A model generated the notes under the pieces. The model was given only the letters and a program-made list of their open reading frames with translations, did no database searches and was not told the DNA's origin. From Lunularia cruciata (lineage: Eukaryota > Streptophyta > Marchantiopsida > Lunulariales > Lunulariaceae), in the NCBI GenBank assembly GCA_948567375.1, contig OX419762.1, positions 10,236,001 to 10,300,000 on the forward strand: 64,000 bases of DNA, given 5' to 3'. Numbering within the stretch: position 1 is the first letter of the stretch; each line of letters opens with the position of its first letter. Both the position numbers and the translations under genes were made by a program. Positions 35,300 through 47,825 of this stretch are shown piece by piece.

Positions 35300-37850
35300 T
35301 CTCTAGTCTTTTACACTCTTGGAGGCGCTATAAATAACATCCATAGCTCTTTTAGATGTCCTAGTGTAGGTGTGGTAGGTGGTGATAGACTACCTACTAG
35401 TTTTCCACCTATTATTACATCGATTGAGTCTAGCTCAATGTTGGAGGTGGCTCAATTGATTATGCGCTTTCTATTATTCTCAACCAATGACATGTTTACA
35501 TTGAGAGTTGACCTAGTGCCCTAGTGTTCAGATTGGCTACCACACTTTGTGAGAGTAGGGATGATGTGGTTCCTACTACTAGAGCATAGGTGGTTGATGG
35601 TGGAGCTAACTTGGTTGAGGAACATGGGATCCACTCAACAACCAGTAGTTTGGAAGAGTTACAAATTACACCGGCCTTTGAGTGAGTGTGGTTTACACTT
35701 GGAGTTGTCCTATTGGATAACCAAAGGAGGATTTTTTGTTTGGTAGGATCCTCATGGAAGGTCTATACACCACAGAGGGTCTAACCAAACCCTAGTGCGC
35801 AACCCTTTATGTTGGGGAAGGCTACAATTGTTGGTCTAGAGTTATGGAAGATTGATATGAAGAGGTGTCCATTTCAGATCCAAACATCTCTAGGAGGTGG
35901 TTTTACATAGTACATCATATGTGGAGAGCTTGTTTTTCAAATTCATCCTAGTCATCTGATTGATAGCTCTATGGTGAAAGCTCATGCCATTACGACCGTA
36001 GCTGAGTTACATGATGTGTTAGTTGGGAGAGCAATGTTATATCCCATCAGTTCCAATATTGACTATTGGGAGGAAATAGCCTCCTATAAACAAGATTGGC
36101 AGTTAGGTGAAGGACGGGTACGTTGCCTACCAAAATGCTTTAGTAGTGGCAGTCTTTGCTCATTATAGTTTGGGACCATGGCGGCATTAGCTTCAGCTTT
36201 TAATAGTTTTGTTACTTGGCCAAGTGCCTTATTGGAGGGGAATGCCCATGCAGAGGATAATCTGTACCAGAGGAGATCAATCAGATTTGGAGTATGAGCA
36301 TGATCTTTTTATCCACCTTGGATGTTCCATTGCGGGGTTTAGAGAAGGCATTACAATAACAAGTAGATTGGTTGGTGCAATAGGCTTGGAGTGGAGCCTT
36401 TGTACCACCAAGAGACCAGTGTGAGGATGAGCCTCTGGAGTCAATTATCTTGACCTCTTTGGACACCACACTCATTCCTTGGCAATATCTAGTAGAAAAG
36501 TATATTTTTTGGACTTGTTTGGTGGGATTAGCAATTGACTAGCTACGGGTACTATAGGCGGGTATATGAGTACAGATGCCCTTGTATATGGAGAGAGATA
36601 AGACTACTAAGCAAGTCTCTCTACATCATGTGACACACTTAGCCTATCTATATCCTAAGTAATTATTGATGTCAACAGTCAAGGGTTACGAAAAGATCCT
36701 ACTAGTAGACATTTTCTTATTGGGGATGCAAGATCTGGAGAGACATGGTCCTATTCATTTGGTGATTTTTGGATGGCCATATCAAGGACATACACGTGTT
36801 GGCTGAGGTTTGGGTCTTCAAGATCCTTGTTTTAGCATGTTTGGGAGATGTTATGTATACTACAACATCTCCAAGTTTGTCAATTTATGTCTCCAATTTA
36901 CATTTCAGAGAACATTCCTTTGATGGGTAATTCTCACACTCGGGTGGTGGCAAGTACATATTAGATCCATTCTTTGATGGGACTTGTAGTGTTGTTGGAT
37001 GCAGCTAGAGTGGGATCACAGGCTCATCATCTTCATCTTTGGTGGACAAACCTCTTACCTAGAGAGGTTCTACAATATGCTTATGATGGGATTCAATGAC
37101 TTGACCACCTTATTGTTGATGAGATTTTGGATGTTCGGTGCTAGTCTCAGATAGTGGTAGTTGCTGATAGGTCACCTATGGTAGTGTTGACCCTAGTTGG
37201 ACAGCCTTGAGCTTCTTTTCCTACACTTATGAGTTTCCCAAGCTCCCATGATTTTTGAGAAAGAGGTCCTAGACTTATTTGGGACTCACAATTACAATAG
37301 TTGGTAGAGCTTAACACCAATGAGAGAGAGTGGGCAATGGGTTTTCACACTAATATTACCACTATTCCAGCAATGTGAGAGGCATACAAGCATGAGGTGT
37401 TAGGGCAGGCTATGGACCTAAACTATTTGATATGGATTGTGAGCCTTGGCTTTGCAGAGCAATGTAGGATGGGCTTGATAGGTATCACCACTCAGACACT
37501 TGTGCACTTTGTGCCCATTGAGACAATTTAGGCACATGTTGTGAGCAATGGACCAAGTGGATATGGTATTCTTGGGACACATCCAATGGCTACTAGAGAG
37601 ATTGGTCTACTTGGGATTCAACTAGAGGACATATGGAGCTTGCAGCCAGATCAAAGGGAATTTTCACATTGAAGTTGTGACCTCTAGTGGTTGGGGACAT
37701 GACACTACTGCTCCCAAGGTCCCAGTGTAGCAGCCGGTCAATACATCTTCCACTCCTATGATAGTTACAGAGGATACTTGGGAGCAAATCTGAGACCCAA
37801 GCTTACAAGAGGGGAAAGACGGAGAGTTTGGAGGTTCTTGAGGAGCTACA
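35300..37850 (+). other. B3 internal stretch, no domain recognised
   Basis: By position this should hold the protease and the N-terminal half of RT of B3, but I could not recognise either with confidence. It seems strongly decayed. Confidence 0.4.
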
Positions 37851-37879
37851 TGAGTTCTTTTGCCTTCAATATGAAAGAT

Positions 37880-40450
37880 TTAGGTGCTCTCAAGGGACCT
37901 AGTATTTAGATTAAGCTGACTAGCAATACACCAATTTTTGACGTCCTTATAGATATAGTGATATGGAGCGAGCATTGATTGAGAGATAGAGTTTTGACCT
38001 TTTTGAGGCTGGTTTGGTGGAGATTTCACATGGAGAGTATGCATCAACTACAATGATGCAAGCCAAGAAAGATATGCATGGCAATTACACAAATAGGTAG
38101 ATGTGTAGAGACTATCATACTATCAACCAACAGACTAGGGCTGATTGGTATGCCATGCCTACATCGGAGGAGATCTTTGATGTGATTGGGAATGTTAAGG
38201 TCTTTAGTATTTGGATCTTTGAGTAGGAAATCATCAATTGCCAATCATGGAGTACAGTAAGTCCAAGATAGCATTTTGGGCTATTGATCCTCATGGCAAG
38301 GATGTGTTATATTAATGGAGGTTTTACTATTTGGGTTAAAGAACTCTCTTGCCAAGTTCTAGAGGGTCATGGACAAGATCCTAGCTGGATTGGATTTTGC
38401 TCAATGTTCTATTGATGACATTTTGATCTATAGCACTATTGTGGAGGAGCATGAGAGACATCTATTAGAGGTTTTTGAGAGGTTGAGGTCTCATGGACTC
38501 AAATTACATCTTGGGAAATGTGGATTCTTCCATGGGCAAGTTGAGTATTTTGGTCACACTATCTACCCAAGAGGACTTGGTGTTTAGCAGACCAAGGTGG
38601 AGGCTAATGCATATATTCCTCAAACTACAGATGTGAGCAAAGTGCAAGCATTCCTTGGATTGGTGAACTTCTATTACCTTTATGTTTAGAGTATTTAGTG
38701 ATATTGCCAAGGCCTTGATGAAGCAGACCAAGCTTACATAAGAGTGGTGTTGGGGAGATGAGCAGGAGAGAGCTTTTGTGGAGCTCAAGAAGAGGTTGAC
38801 ATCTATTCCTACTTTGAGGAGATTGACCTAAGGATTGCCATTTCAAGTTCACACTAATTGGATTATATTGGGGCTTGGAGTAATGCTCACCCAATATGAC
38901 CATGAGGAGAAGGAGTTTATGGTGACCTATGCTAGTTGCTCCAACAACTCAACAAAGGTCAAGTATTGTTCATATGAGAGAGAGTGCTTAGCAACAGTTT
39001 GGGCAGTAGCATATTTCCGATGTTATCTATTTGGTAACTCCTTTACTCTCATCATTGATCATCAGCCACTAAAATGGTTGATGGAGTCCAACAAGCTTTT
39101 AAGGAAGCTTGCACAATGGGCTCTGATTTTATAGGAGTATGTTTTCAATGTTATTCATAGACCTAAAGTGGTGATCCATGATGCAGATGGGTTGAGTAGA
39201 AACCCATGTCCCAGCTAGCAAGATTAGACTAGAGCACTTTGACATGGTGACATAGATGAGGAGATGGTGTTGGATTAGCATGCATCTACCTTTCTTTTTT
39301 TTATTTTCTAAGGCTTTGGTGGTATCTCTCTCAGTGCATACAAGAGAAGTTATTGAGGTCACGGATCCAAAGAGTGGAGATAGTGGTATAGTTCAGCAAG
39401 ACATTCATGATGATGTCTTAGTGATGGACTATCTTTGCATTGGTGTTGTGGGTGGCACAATAAAGGCCAAGGAGAGAGATTGCGTTCTTTAGTGAGCCAG
39501 ATGGTTCAGATTGGAAGGCAAACACCTTCTTTGTGTATGGGAGGATGGTAGAGTGAGAGTAGTACCACTTCCATCTTAGAGACCATAATTGGTCCATCAT
39601 GCTCATGAGGAGCTAGGACATTTTGGAGTAAAGTGTACATAAACTTCTTCCATAGTCATTATTGATGGCACAATATGCAGACCGATGTATAGCAGTTTGT
39701 TGCAAGATGTATGGTTTCTGATCATTCAATACTCCTATGCCACATACCTATTATGGGGTTGGGTACCATGGATTTTGGACTTTTTTGGACCTTTACTACT
39801 GACTCTAAGACATCATCAGTATGTTTTGGTGATGGTGGAGCACTTCTCCAAGTGGATTGAGTTGGTGGTACTTCTTAACAAGTCCAATGAAGGGATTGCT
39901 TACTCATTCTTGGATTGGAATCTTAGTCATTTTCTTTCACCTATTGAGGTTTTGACTGATCAAGGTATAGAGTTTTTGGGGGAGTTTCAAGTCTTGCATG
40001 ACAAGACTTTGATTGATCATCATACTACCTCTTGAGATCACCTTGAGATATATGGCTTAGAAGAGAGAGTGGTTCAAATAGTGAAGTGAGGATTGCAAAA
40101 GTATGGTTTGCAAAGAGGCCACTTGGGAGATTGGGATCTCTAGTTACCTTTGTTGGCCATAGGTTATTGGTTTAGTTGGAAATCCTTCTTAGCATCCTTC
40201 TCTCCCTACTTTCTACTCTACGGACAAGATCTAGGTTTACCTACAGCCATTCATCGAGATGCTAATGTAGTTTTTGACTTACATGATCCAAATGTATGGA
40301 TGAGTGCATGTTCTCAACAAGCAAAGATCTTTCAAAGACTGATGATGATGGCCTTTGAGAACATAGCAATTGCTCAGCATAGGGATACCTTACGTTATGC
40401 TACCATTTGAGGAGGAGGTTATAGACCCTCAATCCGTTGATTTCATCCAG
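37880..40450 (+). pseudogene. pol remnant of B3 (RT-RNase H-IN)
   Basis: RT shows a SIDDILIYS box near 38410-38435. RNase H-like sequence follows (HTNWIILGLGVMLTQYD near 38845, IIDHQPLKWLME near 39055). Integrase runs about 39.56-40.4 kb (WILDFFGPLL, VMVEHFSKWIELV, GIEFLGEF). The same segments occur in B1. No chromodomain is seen. It is a fossil. Confidence 0.75.
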
Positions 40451-40761
40451 GTGACTATGTATATCTACAATAGATAGCACTTACAACACTTGATGTTCCT
40501 ACAGGCCACACTATCTTGAGAGTGCACAAGGTTTTTCCATCTAGAGTCCTTGTGTTGGAATGACATGATGATGTTGTTTGGAAGAATCATGTGCACAATT
40601 GTGCTCCTTGCCACCTCCCAAACATTGATGGTATTATGAACCCAAGCTTGGCATTTGTACATGTAGGCTTGTGGTGTATGTTATGTGGCTCTTTTGGTGG
40701 AGCTACCACTATCCTCTAGAACAACTACCAATGTATGATAGTTCTTCAAGAGGATGGCATA

Positions 40762-41520
40762 TGGCATGTATGATTCCTCCCCTCATGGTGGTTCCTTAGG
40801 GACAATGGCTATGTCCTAGATGTACTTGACCTATAGCTAGTTCATCCTTTATATGGTATAGATTGCAAAAAAGAAACTAACAATGAGGTTTGATAGCACC
40901 TGGCCTCCTGATCCTTTGCACACCATAGGGTATATCATATACTTGAAGTAGATGGCTATGTAGAGTTAAAAGCACCTAACTGCCAGCTAGGAGAGCAATT
41001 GTGGCACTTTAGAGTCTATGTATGACTTATATGTAAGTTGTGCTTCTATAGTGTGTGATGTTGACAACAATGTATGTAGTGTAGTGATGTATATATGCAT
41101 GATAGTTGTCTCACCATTTGTAGCATTGCACCTAGATTGCTCAAACTCTGGAGTAGTAGTGTTGGTAGTAAAGAGTAGTTACCCATAGACTATTTGTTGA
41201 TAGTCAAATTTTGTGTTCAGGGTACTGACTATGGTGGGGTGCACCATCCCTTAGCACCATTTGCACCATTGGATGTGCTATCAATGGGACCATTAGGATT
41301 GGAGACTAGGGAGTATACTTCAAAGTGCAACTCCAAAGAGCTCACTTCTCTAATTGTGAGCCTTTGAGTTCCTGGCTATGGTGGATAGAGGCCAACACCT
41401 TGATTCTCTTAGCTAGAGTGGGTGTGGCTTGATTGTAATCAATGTGCAATTGTTGGTAGATTATTGAATGGAAAATCAAGTATTGATCTGATTGACTATA
41501 ATTTGAGTTGTGTAAACAAA
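40762..41520 (+). repeat. 3' LTR of B3, partial
   Basis: It starts TGGCATGTATGATTCC after AGAGGATGGCATA. It matches the B1 LTR at 7714 and, from 41118, the 5' LTR of B3. It breaks off near 41520. Confidence 0.7.
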
Positions 41521-41748
41521 CAGATTATTGTGGCACTTTGAGTCCATGTATGACTTATATGTGAGTTGTGCTTCTATAGTGTGTGATGTTGACAATAATG
41601 TATGTTGTGTAGCAATGTATATAAGCACAACAAACCCAAGTCTCAATGTTGGGTTAGGGTTGTCTAGCCATTGGGTGTAGTATTCACTACTTACCAAGTT
41701 ATTAGCAAGGGTATCTATTACTTGGGTAGATGATTTCAACCTAATAAA
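41521..41748. other. Rearranged repeat junction
   Basis: From 41521 to about 41640 the sequence repeats the LTR segment at about 40995-41105, so a second B LTR piece is joined out of register. The following 100 bp is unassigned. A short stretch near 41667-41690 resembles the tip of a family A LTR. Confidence 0.5.
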
Positions 41749-42150
41749 AATAGCTTGAAAACTTTAGAGCCAATTTTGGAGGCCTAATTGGATGAATTAG
41801 GCCTTGAAAATCAAAATATTTCCCCTCCCTTAGGTTCAAAAGGCTTTCCTTCTCCCCCCAATTGATTTTTCTCATTGAGAGCTTTCCAATGGTACCTCAC
41901 CCATGTGATTTTGAGCTCCCTATAGGAAGATTCCTTTGGTCAAACCCATTTGACCAACTAGATAGGACAAGGATTAACATGTCTTCCATTCAAACAACTA
42001 ATTTGAGGATGTAGCTTCCTTTGAGGGGATCCTCTTTGCTATATAATAAAGAGAAGGTGCTCCTTTTTGACATCGGAGTATTGAGTGTGAAACTTTTGTT
42101 TTCTCTCTTGTATCCCTCTTGGAGAGTTCTCTTGTCTTCAAAGTATTACA
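41749..42150 (+). repeat. Family A LTR fragment
   Basis: It matches the A1 LTR from the CAATTTTGGAGGCCTAA segment (4390) through the TATA box (CTATATAATAAAG near 42038) to the LTR end AAGTATTACA. The first part of the LTR is missing and no internal A sequence follows. Confidence 0.7.
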
Positions 42151-45100
42151 CCTATCCACTTTGTCATCTCTTGGTAGCTCTTCTTGAAAATCTGCATTTG
42201 AGATGTAAGAGCTACCTCCTTGAAAAGGTTTTCCTTTAATTAGAAGGTACTTGGGGCCAAGTAGTCCACAATTGCCATTAACACTAGCCTCATATTAAAA
42301 GGCTTCCTCACTTTGTCTTTTCCATTGAGAATGCTTTCTTGAATCCCATATAGCATTCCCATAGCTTTGTGAACAATATGTGAGCATAATCACATGCTCC
42401 CTTGTAGATAATACTTTGGATGAGAGCGCTCATGAGGGACTCATTTAGATATAACATGTTTCTTTAGCCTTTGATTAGGTAGTGGAAGTTCCTCATGGTA
42501 AAATAAAGTAGCAAATATGTCACCACTACCATTGAGAACCCATTTTTGTGCATGGTTCTATATGAGTAATCTAAATTCTTAAAGAAAAACAACCCTTGCA
42601 AGTGCTACATGCTGAATTAGAATTCCCTCCATGCCAAGGAGATGTCTTCAAACATTCTTAATTATGAGAATACTTCCTATTTTGTGTCCTTTATCATAGG
42701 GCATGATTCTACTTGAGGGTCTCCTAGGTGAATTGGTAAGTGAATCAATTTTGAGTCCACTTAAATCTTCTCCACCATTTCAAACATCCTAAAACTCCTT
42801 CTGTTGTTGTAAATATGAATCACTTGCAACTAAAGCCTCTTGCACTTTACTAGAACTAGTGTGTATCATAAATCTACTTGCATCTAAGAAGTGCATTCTT
42901 TATTATTCTATGTATTATCTTAACACAACCAAGGTTATCTATGTATTCTTGAAGCTCTTAAATACCAAGATCTTTTTTTCTCTAAGAATCTATAAACTCA
43001 CTTGCTATCACATCACAAAAAAATCCACTAATGGGATCATGATCAATGAATCTCCTAGTAAAGCTTTTAATATACCCTTTTCTTGATTTCAAAACTTTAG
43101 CAATAACCATGTGCTCATCATCAAACTTTAGATTACTATAGTCTATCACACTTTATGATTCAAATCTTTTAAAAGAGCTCTATGAACATACTTTTATAAC
43201 ACCAATATTATTGATATTGTACCTCAACCAGCTCCTAAGAAATTAAGTACCTCTTATTTTTGGCAACAAGTGGTGAAACTACATAAGGTCTTGTTCTAGT
43301 ACCATTTTGTTTGGTACCAAGACCCGGAAGCACAAAGAAAATCTTAGATTGAATATTCTAACTCTTAGGTTCTTAAAATAACTCTTGGTAATAAAGGTAA
43401 GATATGATGAGTGCAACAATAATTGAAATACTCTCCTTTCAATTGAAGACTTCTACTTCATAAACTCTAAGTAAACAAGTATTGGATTTTCTTGTTTCTT
43501 AATTATAATGAGCCCATTAGTTCTTTATAATTTTTCAATCAGCACAACTTCAACTATCTTTATAATGCTAATTTTATCCACCATATCTTTCTCTTGACAT
43601 AGAGTGAAAGCTCCTCTCATTTTGGCTCAAAATCATAAGAAAGGTCATCTCATTTAGCTCAAAATCATTAAAAAATATCCCAATATCAAACTTGGTCACT
43701 AATGTCTGTTAGCTGTCAAGATATTACACTCTCTAGTAATAATTCTTTTGTTCCTTTTGATAATTAAGTTTTTCCCACTTAGATTGGTCTATCTTAACTC
43801 TCAAATTTATCACTCCTTATTTTTTCCTTGATCTCCCTCAAGATATTCAAATTCATCTTGTCTTTCATATTTCTGAATTAAAACTTTTCATTTCTAACTT
43901 TGTTTCTTTTCTTATCTCATATTGACATTACATGTGATGATGAATTGAAGTTAATCAGATCTTTGTATAACTTGAAGGCAATTGGATCTTTACATAATAT
44001 GTGGTAAATCATCATTTTCACTAGCACATGAAGTACATGTTTTAGAAGGTTTACTTGCTATGAGATGCTAATAAGAATGGCTTTATCATCTCCATAATAC
44101 TCAAGGACCATCCAAGATATTAAAGATTTGACCATATCAAGAAACTATCATCGATTAGCAAAAACATGACTGTGTAATGGTATATAATTCAGTAAAGTTC
44201 ATGTTTTCTCTATAAATTTCCTTGAAATTAAATATTTTTTCTTTTTTTCTCATCTTTCTCTAGAATTTTACTACTCCATCTATACATTTCTAAAATTATG
44301 CTACAATGAGATAATCTCATAATTTGCGATTCAGTTTACTCCTTGTCCTTGCTTATTAATCAAATATTTTGACAAATGTTTTCTCAAAGTGTTATTTTTG
44401 GCAATCCTATCTACTCGCTTTCATCTTTAGACAATTCAACTTAACCATACCATTCATACTAATTACTTATAGTGTTCATACCAATTACTTGTGAAAGGGA
44501 AATTTCTATTACTTTTCTATCAATTGAGACTCTCACATTTCTCATCTATAATAATTAGTAGTATTTTCTCTTTTCTCAATCCATTAGCTTTAATCAATCT
44601 CCTTCTTTCTTCTTCAATTTCTCTCCCCAAGGCAAATCTACTAGTGATTTTTTTTCCTATTATCATGTTTATCTTCTTCTTCTTTTTTCCTTTCATCTTT
44701 ATGCATATTGTGGAGAGACCAATAATCTGGTTGTTACCTCAATCAAATATAATACTATATGACTAAAAGATCAAATAATCTATAAATATTTAGAATCCTA
44801 TTGTCATTTGGTGCTTTATCTCAATATTATACTCCAACAAGTTCATTCTTATAAATGGTAAACTTAGTCAAATAGTCCACAATTTTTATATCTTTGATAT
44901 CCAGTCAGTTCAAGATTTGTATACTTTCATTCATATAATTTTTTCTTCTGGTTATTTAGTTGATATCTCTTGTTCATGTGATGTTACTTATCCATTCGAT
45001 ATAAAGTTAGATCTATCCTTTGCATTCAACATTCTCTAACTTAAGAGGCGTAAGATAATATTTTTGTAGATTCTTCTTCCCTTACAATAGAAAAACTCGA

Positions 45101-47035
45101 GAGGATTACATTTCTTTGAGATTCAATCCTTAAAGATGATTCTTTGGGCTTAAGTGATAACCCTATATACACTTTTGGTTCTTATATGAGTATTTTTCTT
45201 TAAATTTTCTTTTCTTCAAACCTTTCTAATTGCTTTTTTTCACTCATGCCATAATTAACCTTGAGTATTGTATATTTTACCATCATTTGACTCAAATGCA
45301 ATCCTTCTTTGAACTAAGTCCAAATTTTTTAGGCAAGCTACTTCAAGTGAATAAACATCTTTATAGTTATTAATAAAACCTTATTTTGGGTATAATAAGC
45401 CTTTTCCTTTATTTTATAAATTTTGAATTGAGCATCCTCCACAGCTATATGTAAGCACTATTCTGTATTTCTTGATCTTGTTGAATATCTGATATACATG
45501 TTATTCCCTTTACTTAATATATTTTTGAGTCTTGATGTTAATTATTTGTATGTCAACTACTCGGAGTTATACAATCTTTCAAAGTTAATTTCATTTTCTC
45601 TTAAATTATATGATTGCATTGTCCACATTGTCTTCTCTATTGTGGTGATCTTAATAAAATATAAGGAGTATAAATAATTGCAATTACTTTCATGCTTTCA
45701 TATCAGCACCATTAAGAAAATTCTATGATTGAATTAAAATATTAATATAGAAATTTTAACGTATTTAATGTAGAATTTACATCAAATGTTATCTACCATA
45801 CAGTTATCAACCAATTGAACTATACCTATAACAAAGTCAATAGTCATTAGTATTTTCAATCATAGTAAGTAATGTAAAGAGAGTTATGTCTATCCTTTCA
45901 ATCTTTATAGGTGAATTTAAGATCTCTTAAAACTTTTCAATGACCACACCACACAATCTCTCCAAATTTCCAATTTTGTTAAAGATTTTTATTCTTCTTT
46001 GAATTTTTTAGAATTAGATTGAATTAGAAAGTCTCGTATTGAAACTAATTTTTTAGGTGCCAAGTTACATACCCTTTTAGTTCACAATCACATCCTAATT
46101 ATGTTCTTATAGTTTATGTTCTAATTTTCTAAAGTTTTCTCAAGAAATTATGAAGCTTTACTCAAATTTTGAGAAGACGATCATCCTTATCATATGTCAA
46201 ATTTATCAATATAATAATTAAATATGAAATATATCTGCCTGATTCCAATGAATCAACTTTCCAATTCTGCTGGATTCTATTGTGCAAGATAACATATATC
46301 ACCATATATATGTATCAATAATCAAATTCATAAAGATAAAACGGATACACTGAATTTGATTGATTCTTTTAAGCAAGGAACTCAATGAAAAGATCCAAAT
46401 GAATCAATATTTTAGACTAGAAAAAACCTGTCATTTATAACTTTCAAGCAAAATACTTACTGTCCGTTTCAACATTATTGAAGTTTGATTGTTGAGTGTA
46501 TATGCCAACAAGTCAAGCTTCACACAAAGTTAACCCAAATTTCATCCTAACCTTGATACAAAATTGTCTAGAGCTAGTCGAAGGTCTTAAATCTACTGTC
46601 TTCCCGATGGCACCAGACTATAAATCGAGTATGTTTACTGCACTCTTGATCATGTTTCTTCATCTTGGTGCCATTCCATGTGATCGTTGGTCTAGTTCGG
46701 GTACTAAGAAAATTAAACTCCATTAGATGAAAAGTGATGGGCAATTTTCATTGTACCCGTACTGTACTCCTACCCTCGGTGATCATATCCAAATCGGTAC
46801 CTAAAAAAATGAGTGATGGTTTTGTGCATTATTAATAATCGCCGGGACCAAATTGTGGATAAAGGTTTCTCGAGATATCTAGCTGCAACCCCTCAAGTGG
46901 CCAACATCGGAAATTGAAGAAGTATACGAGCATTTATCTCCGTTCGTTATGGATTATGGAAGTTTGGTGAAGTTCAATGAATTACGGAAGTTTAGTGAAG
47001 TTCAGTGTTTAAAGTTGGATCGATGATGGCCCCAC
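42151..47035. other. AT-rich region, no gene recognised
   Basis: About 4.9 kb of AT-rich DNA with only short chance reading frames. I see no domain, RNA gene or element end with confidence. From about 46.5 kb base composition becomes closer to that of the nearby gene. Confidence 0.5.
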
Positions 47036-47361
47036 GGAAACGATATGACGCGGCACCAGATCGGCGTTTGGTTTGTACACAAAGACTGGAGTACTTCCTT
47101 GACTTGGATCGGGGTAAGTTTCAGATACAGATAAGGATCCCTGGTGAGATTTAACTCAAATGCTGAAGGGGAAACATACATTCACCTCTTTGGGAAAGGG
47201 AAACGATATGACGCGGCACCAGATCGGCGTTTGGTTTGTACACAAAGACTGGAGTACTTCCTTGACTTGGATCGGGGTAAGTTTCAGATACAGATAAGGA
47301 TCCCTGGTGAGATTTAACTCAAATGCTGAAGGGGAAACATACATTCACCTCTTTGGGAAAG
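47036..47361. repeat. Exact tandem duplication of 163 bp
   Basis: Positions 47036-47198 and 47199-47361 read as the same 163-base sequence with no difference I could find. They lie about 465 bp beyond the stop codon of the alpha-glucosidase gene. Such perfection means a very recent duplication or an assembly artefact. Confidence 0.9.
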
Positions 47362-47635
47362 GTTCATCAAGAGTGTTGAATACCTGACTTGGATGGGAGT
47401 GAACTTCAGATACAGTGAAGGATCTCTGGTGAGATTAACTCAAATGCTGAAGGGTAAACATGCATTCGACTATTGGATAAAGGCTCGCCAAGAGTGTTGA
47501 ATATCAGACTTGGGTGGAAATGAACTTCAGATACAATGAAAGATCCCTGGTGAGATGAAATCAAATGCTTAAGGGGAAATATACATTCGACTCCTGGGCA
47601 AAACGCTTGCCAACAGCGTTGAGTACGAATGAACT
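47362..47635. repeat. Degenerate tandem units of about 120 bp
   Basis: Two to three diverged units share GACTTGG, CTTCAGATACA, TCCCTGGTGAGAT, CAAATGCT and ACATTCGACT with the 163-bp copies. The array thus extends from 47036 to about 47635, with older units on the gene side. Confidence 0.7.
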
Positions 47636-47825
47636 TTTACTATTGTGAAATATCAACATTGTGTACAGTCCAATTACTATGATAAATTGTGTAGAGATTC
47701 TGTGAAGTATCAACATCCTGTACAGTCTAATTACCATGATATACTAAAGTTGTGGTCTTACCAAAGTTGTGTAGTTTTAACCAAAGTTGTGTAGTTTTAA
47801 TAGTGGTCTATTGTGTAGTCTTAAT
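47636..47825. other. 3' flank of the alpha-glucosidase gene with short repeats
   Basis: A GTATCAACAT..TGTACAGTC segment occurs twice (about 47649 and 47707). The CCAAAGTTGTGTAGTTTTAA segment occurs twice in tandem (about 47760 and 47780). CCATGATATACTAAAGTT at 47732 recurs at the end of the coding region (47829). No clear polyadenylation signal was identified. Confidence 0.5.

Larger units (their letters stand above)
15570..41640 (+). mobile_element. Ty3/gypsy fossil, family B copy B3, split by nested element C
   Basis: The parts are a partial 5' LTR (15570-16774), primer-binding site (16777), leader, gag start (to 17546), then after the 16.5-kb nested element C the rest of gag (34066 onward), a long stretch with no recognised domain (about 35.3-37.8 kb), RT (about 37.9-38.6 kb), RNase H (38.84-39.13 kb), integrase (39.56-40.4 kb) and the 3' LTR from 40762. 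No chromodomain was seen. It is the oldest layer of the nest and heavily broken. Confidence 0.75.

Noticed and set aside
44491-44766. 91-codon hydrophobic frame in the AT-rich block
   Set aside because: Its composition is explained by TTT and CTT-rich sequence and there is no family signature.
46496-46726. 76-codon plus-strand frame near the gene
   Set aside because: No domain, no splice partner and no support beyond length.
47156-47344. Open frame across the 163-bp duplication
   Set aside because: It is produced by the tandem repeat itself and shows no similarity to a protein.
47036-47635. CRISPR-like or satellite centromeric array
   Set aside because: There are too few units, no spacer structure, and the host is a eukaryote. 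It is a short local tandem array.
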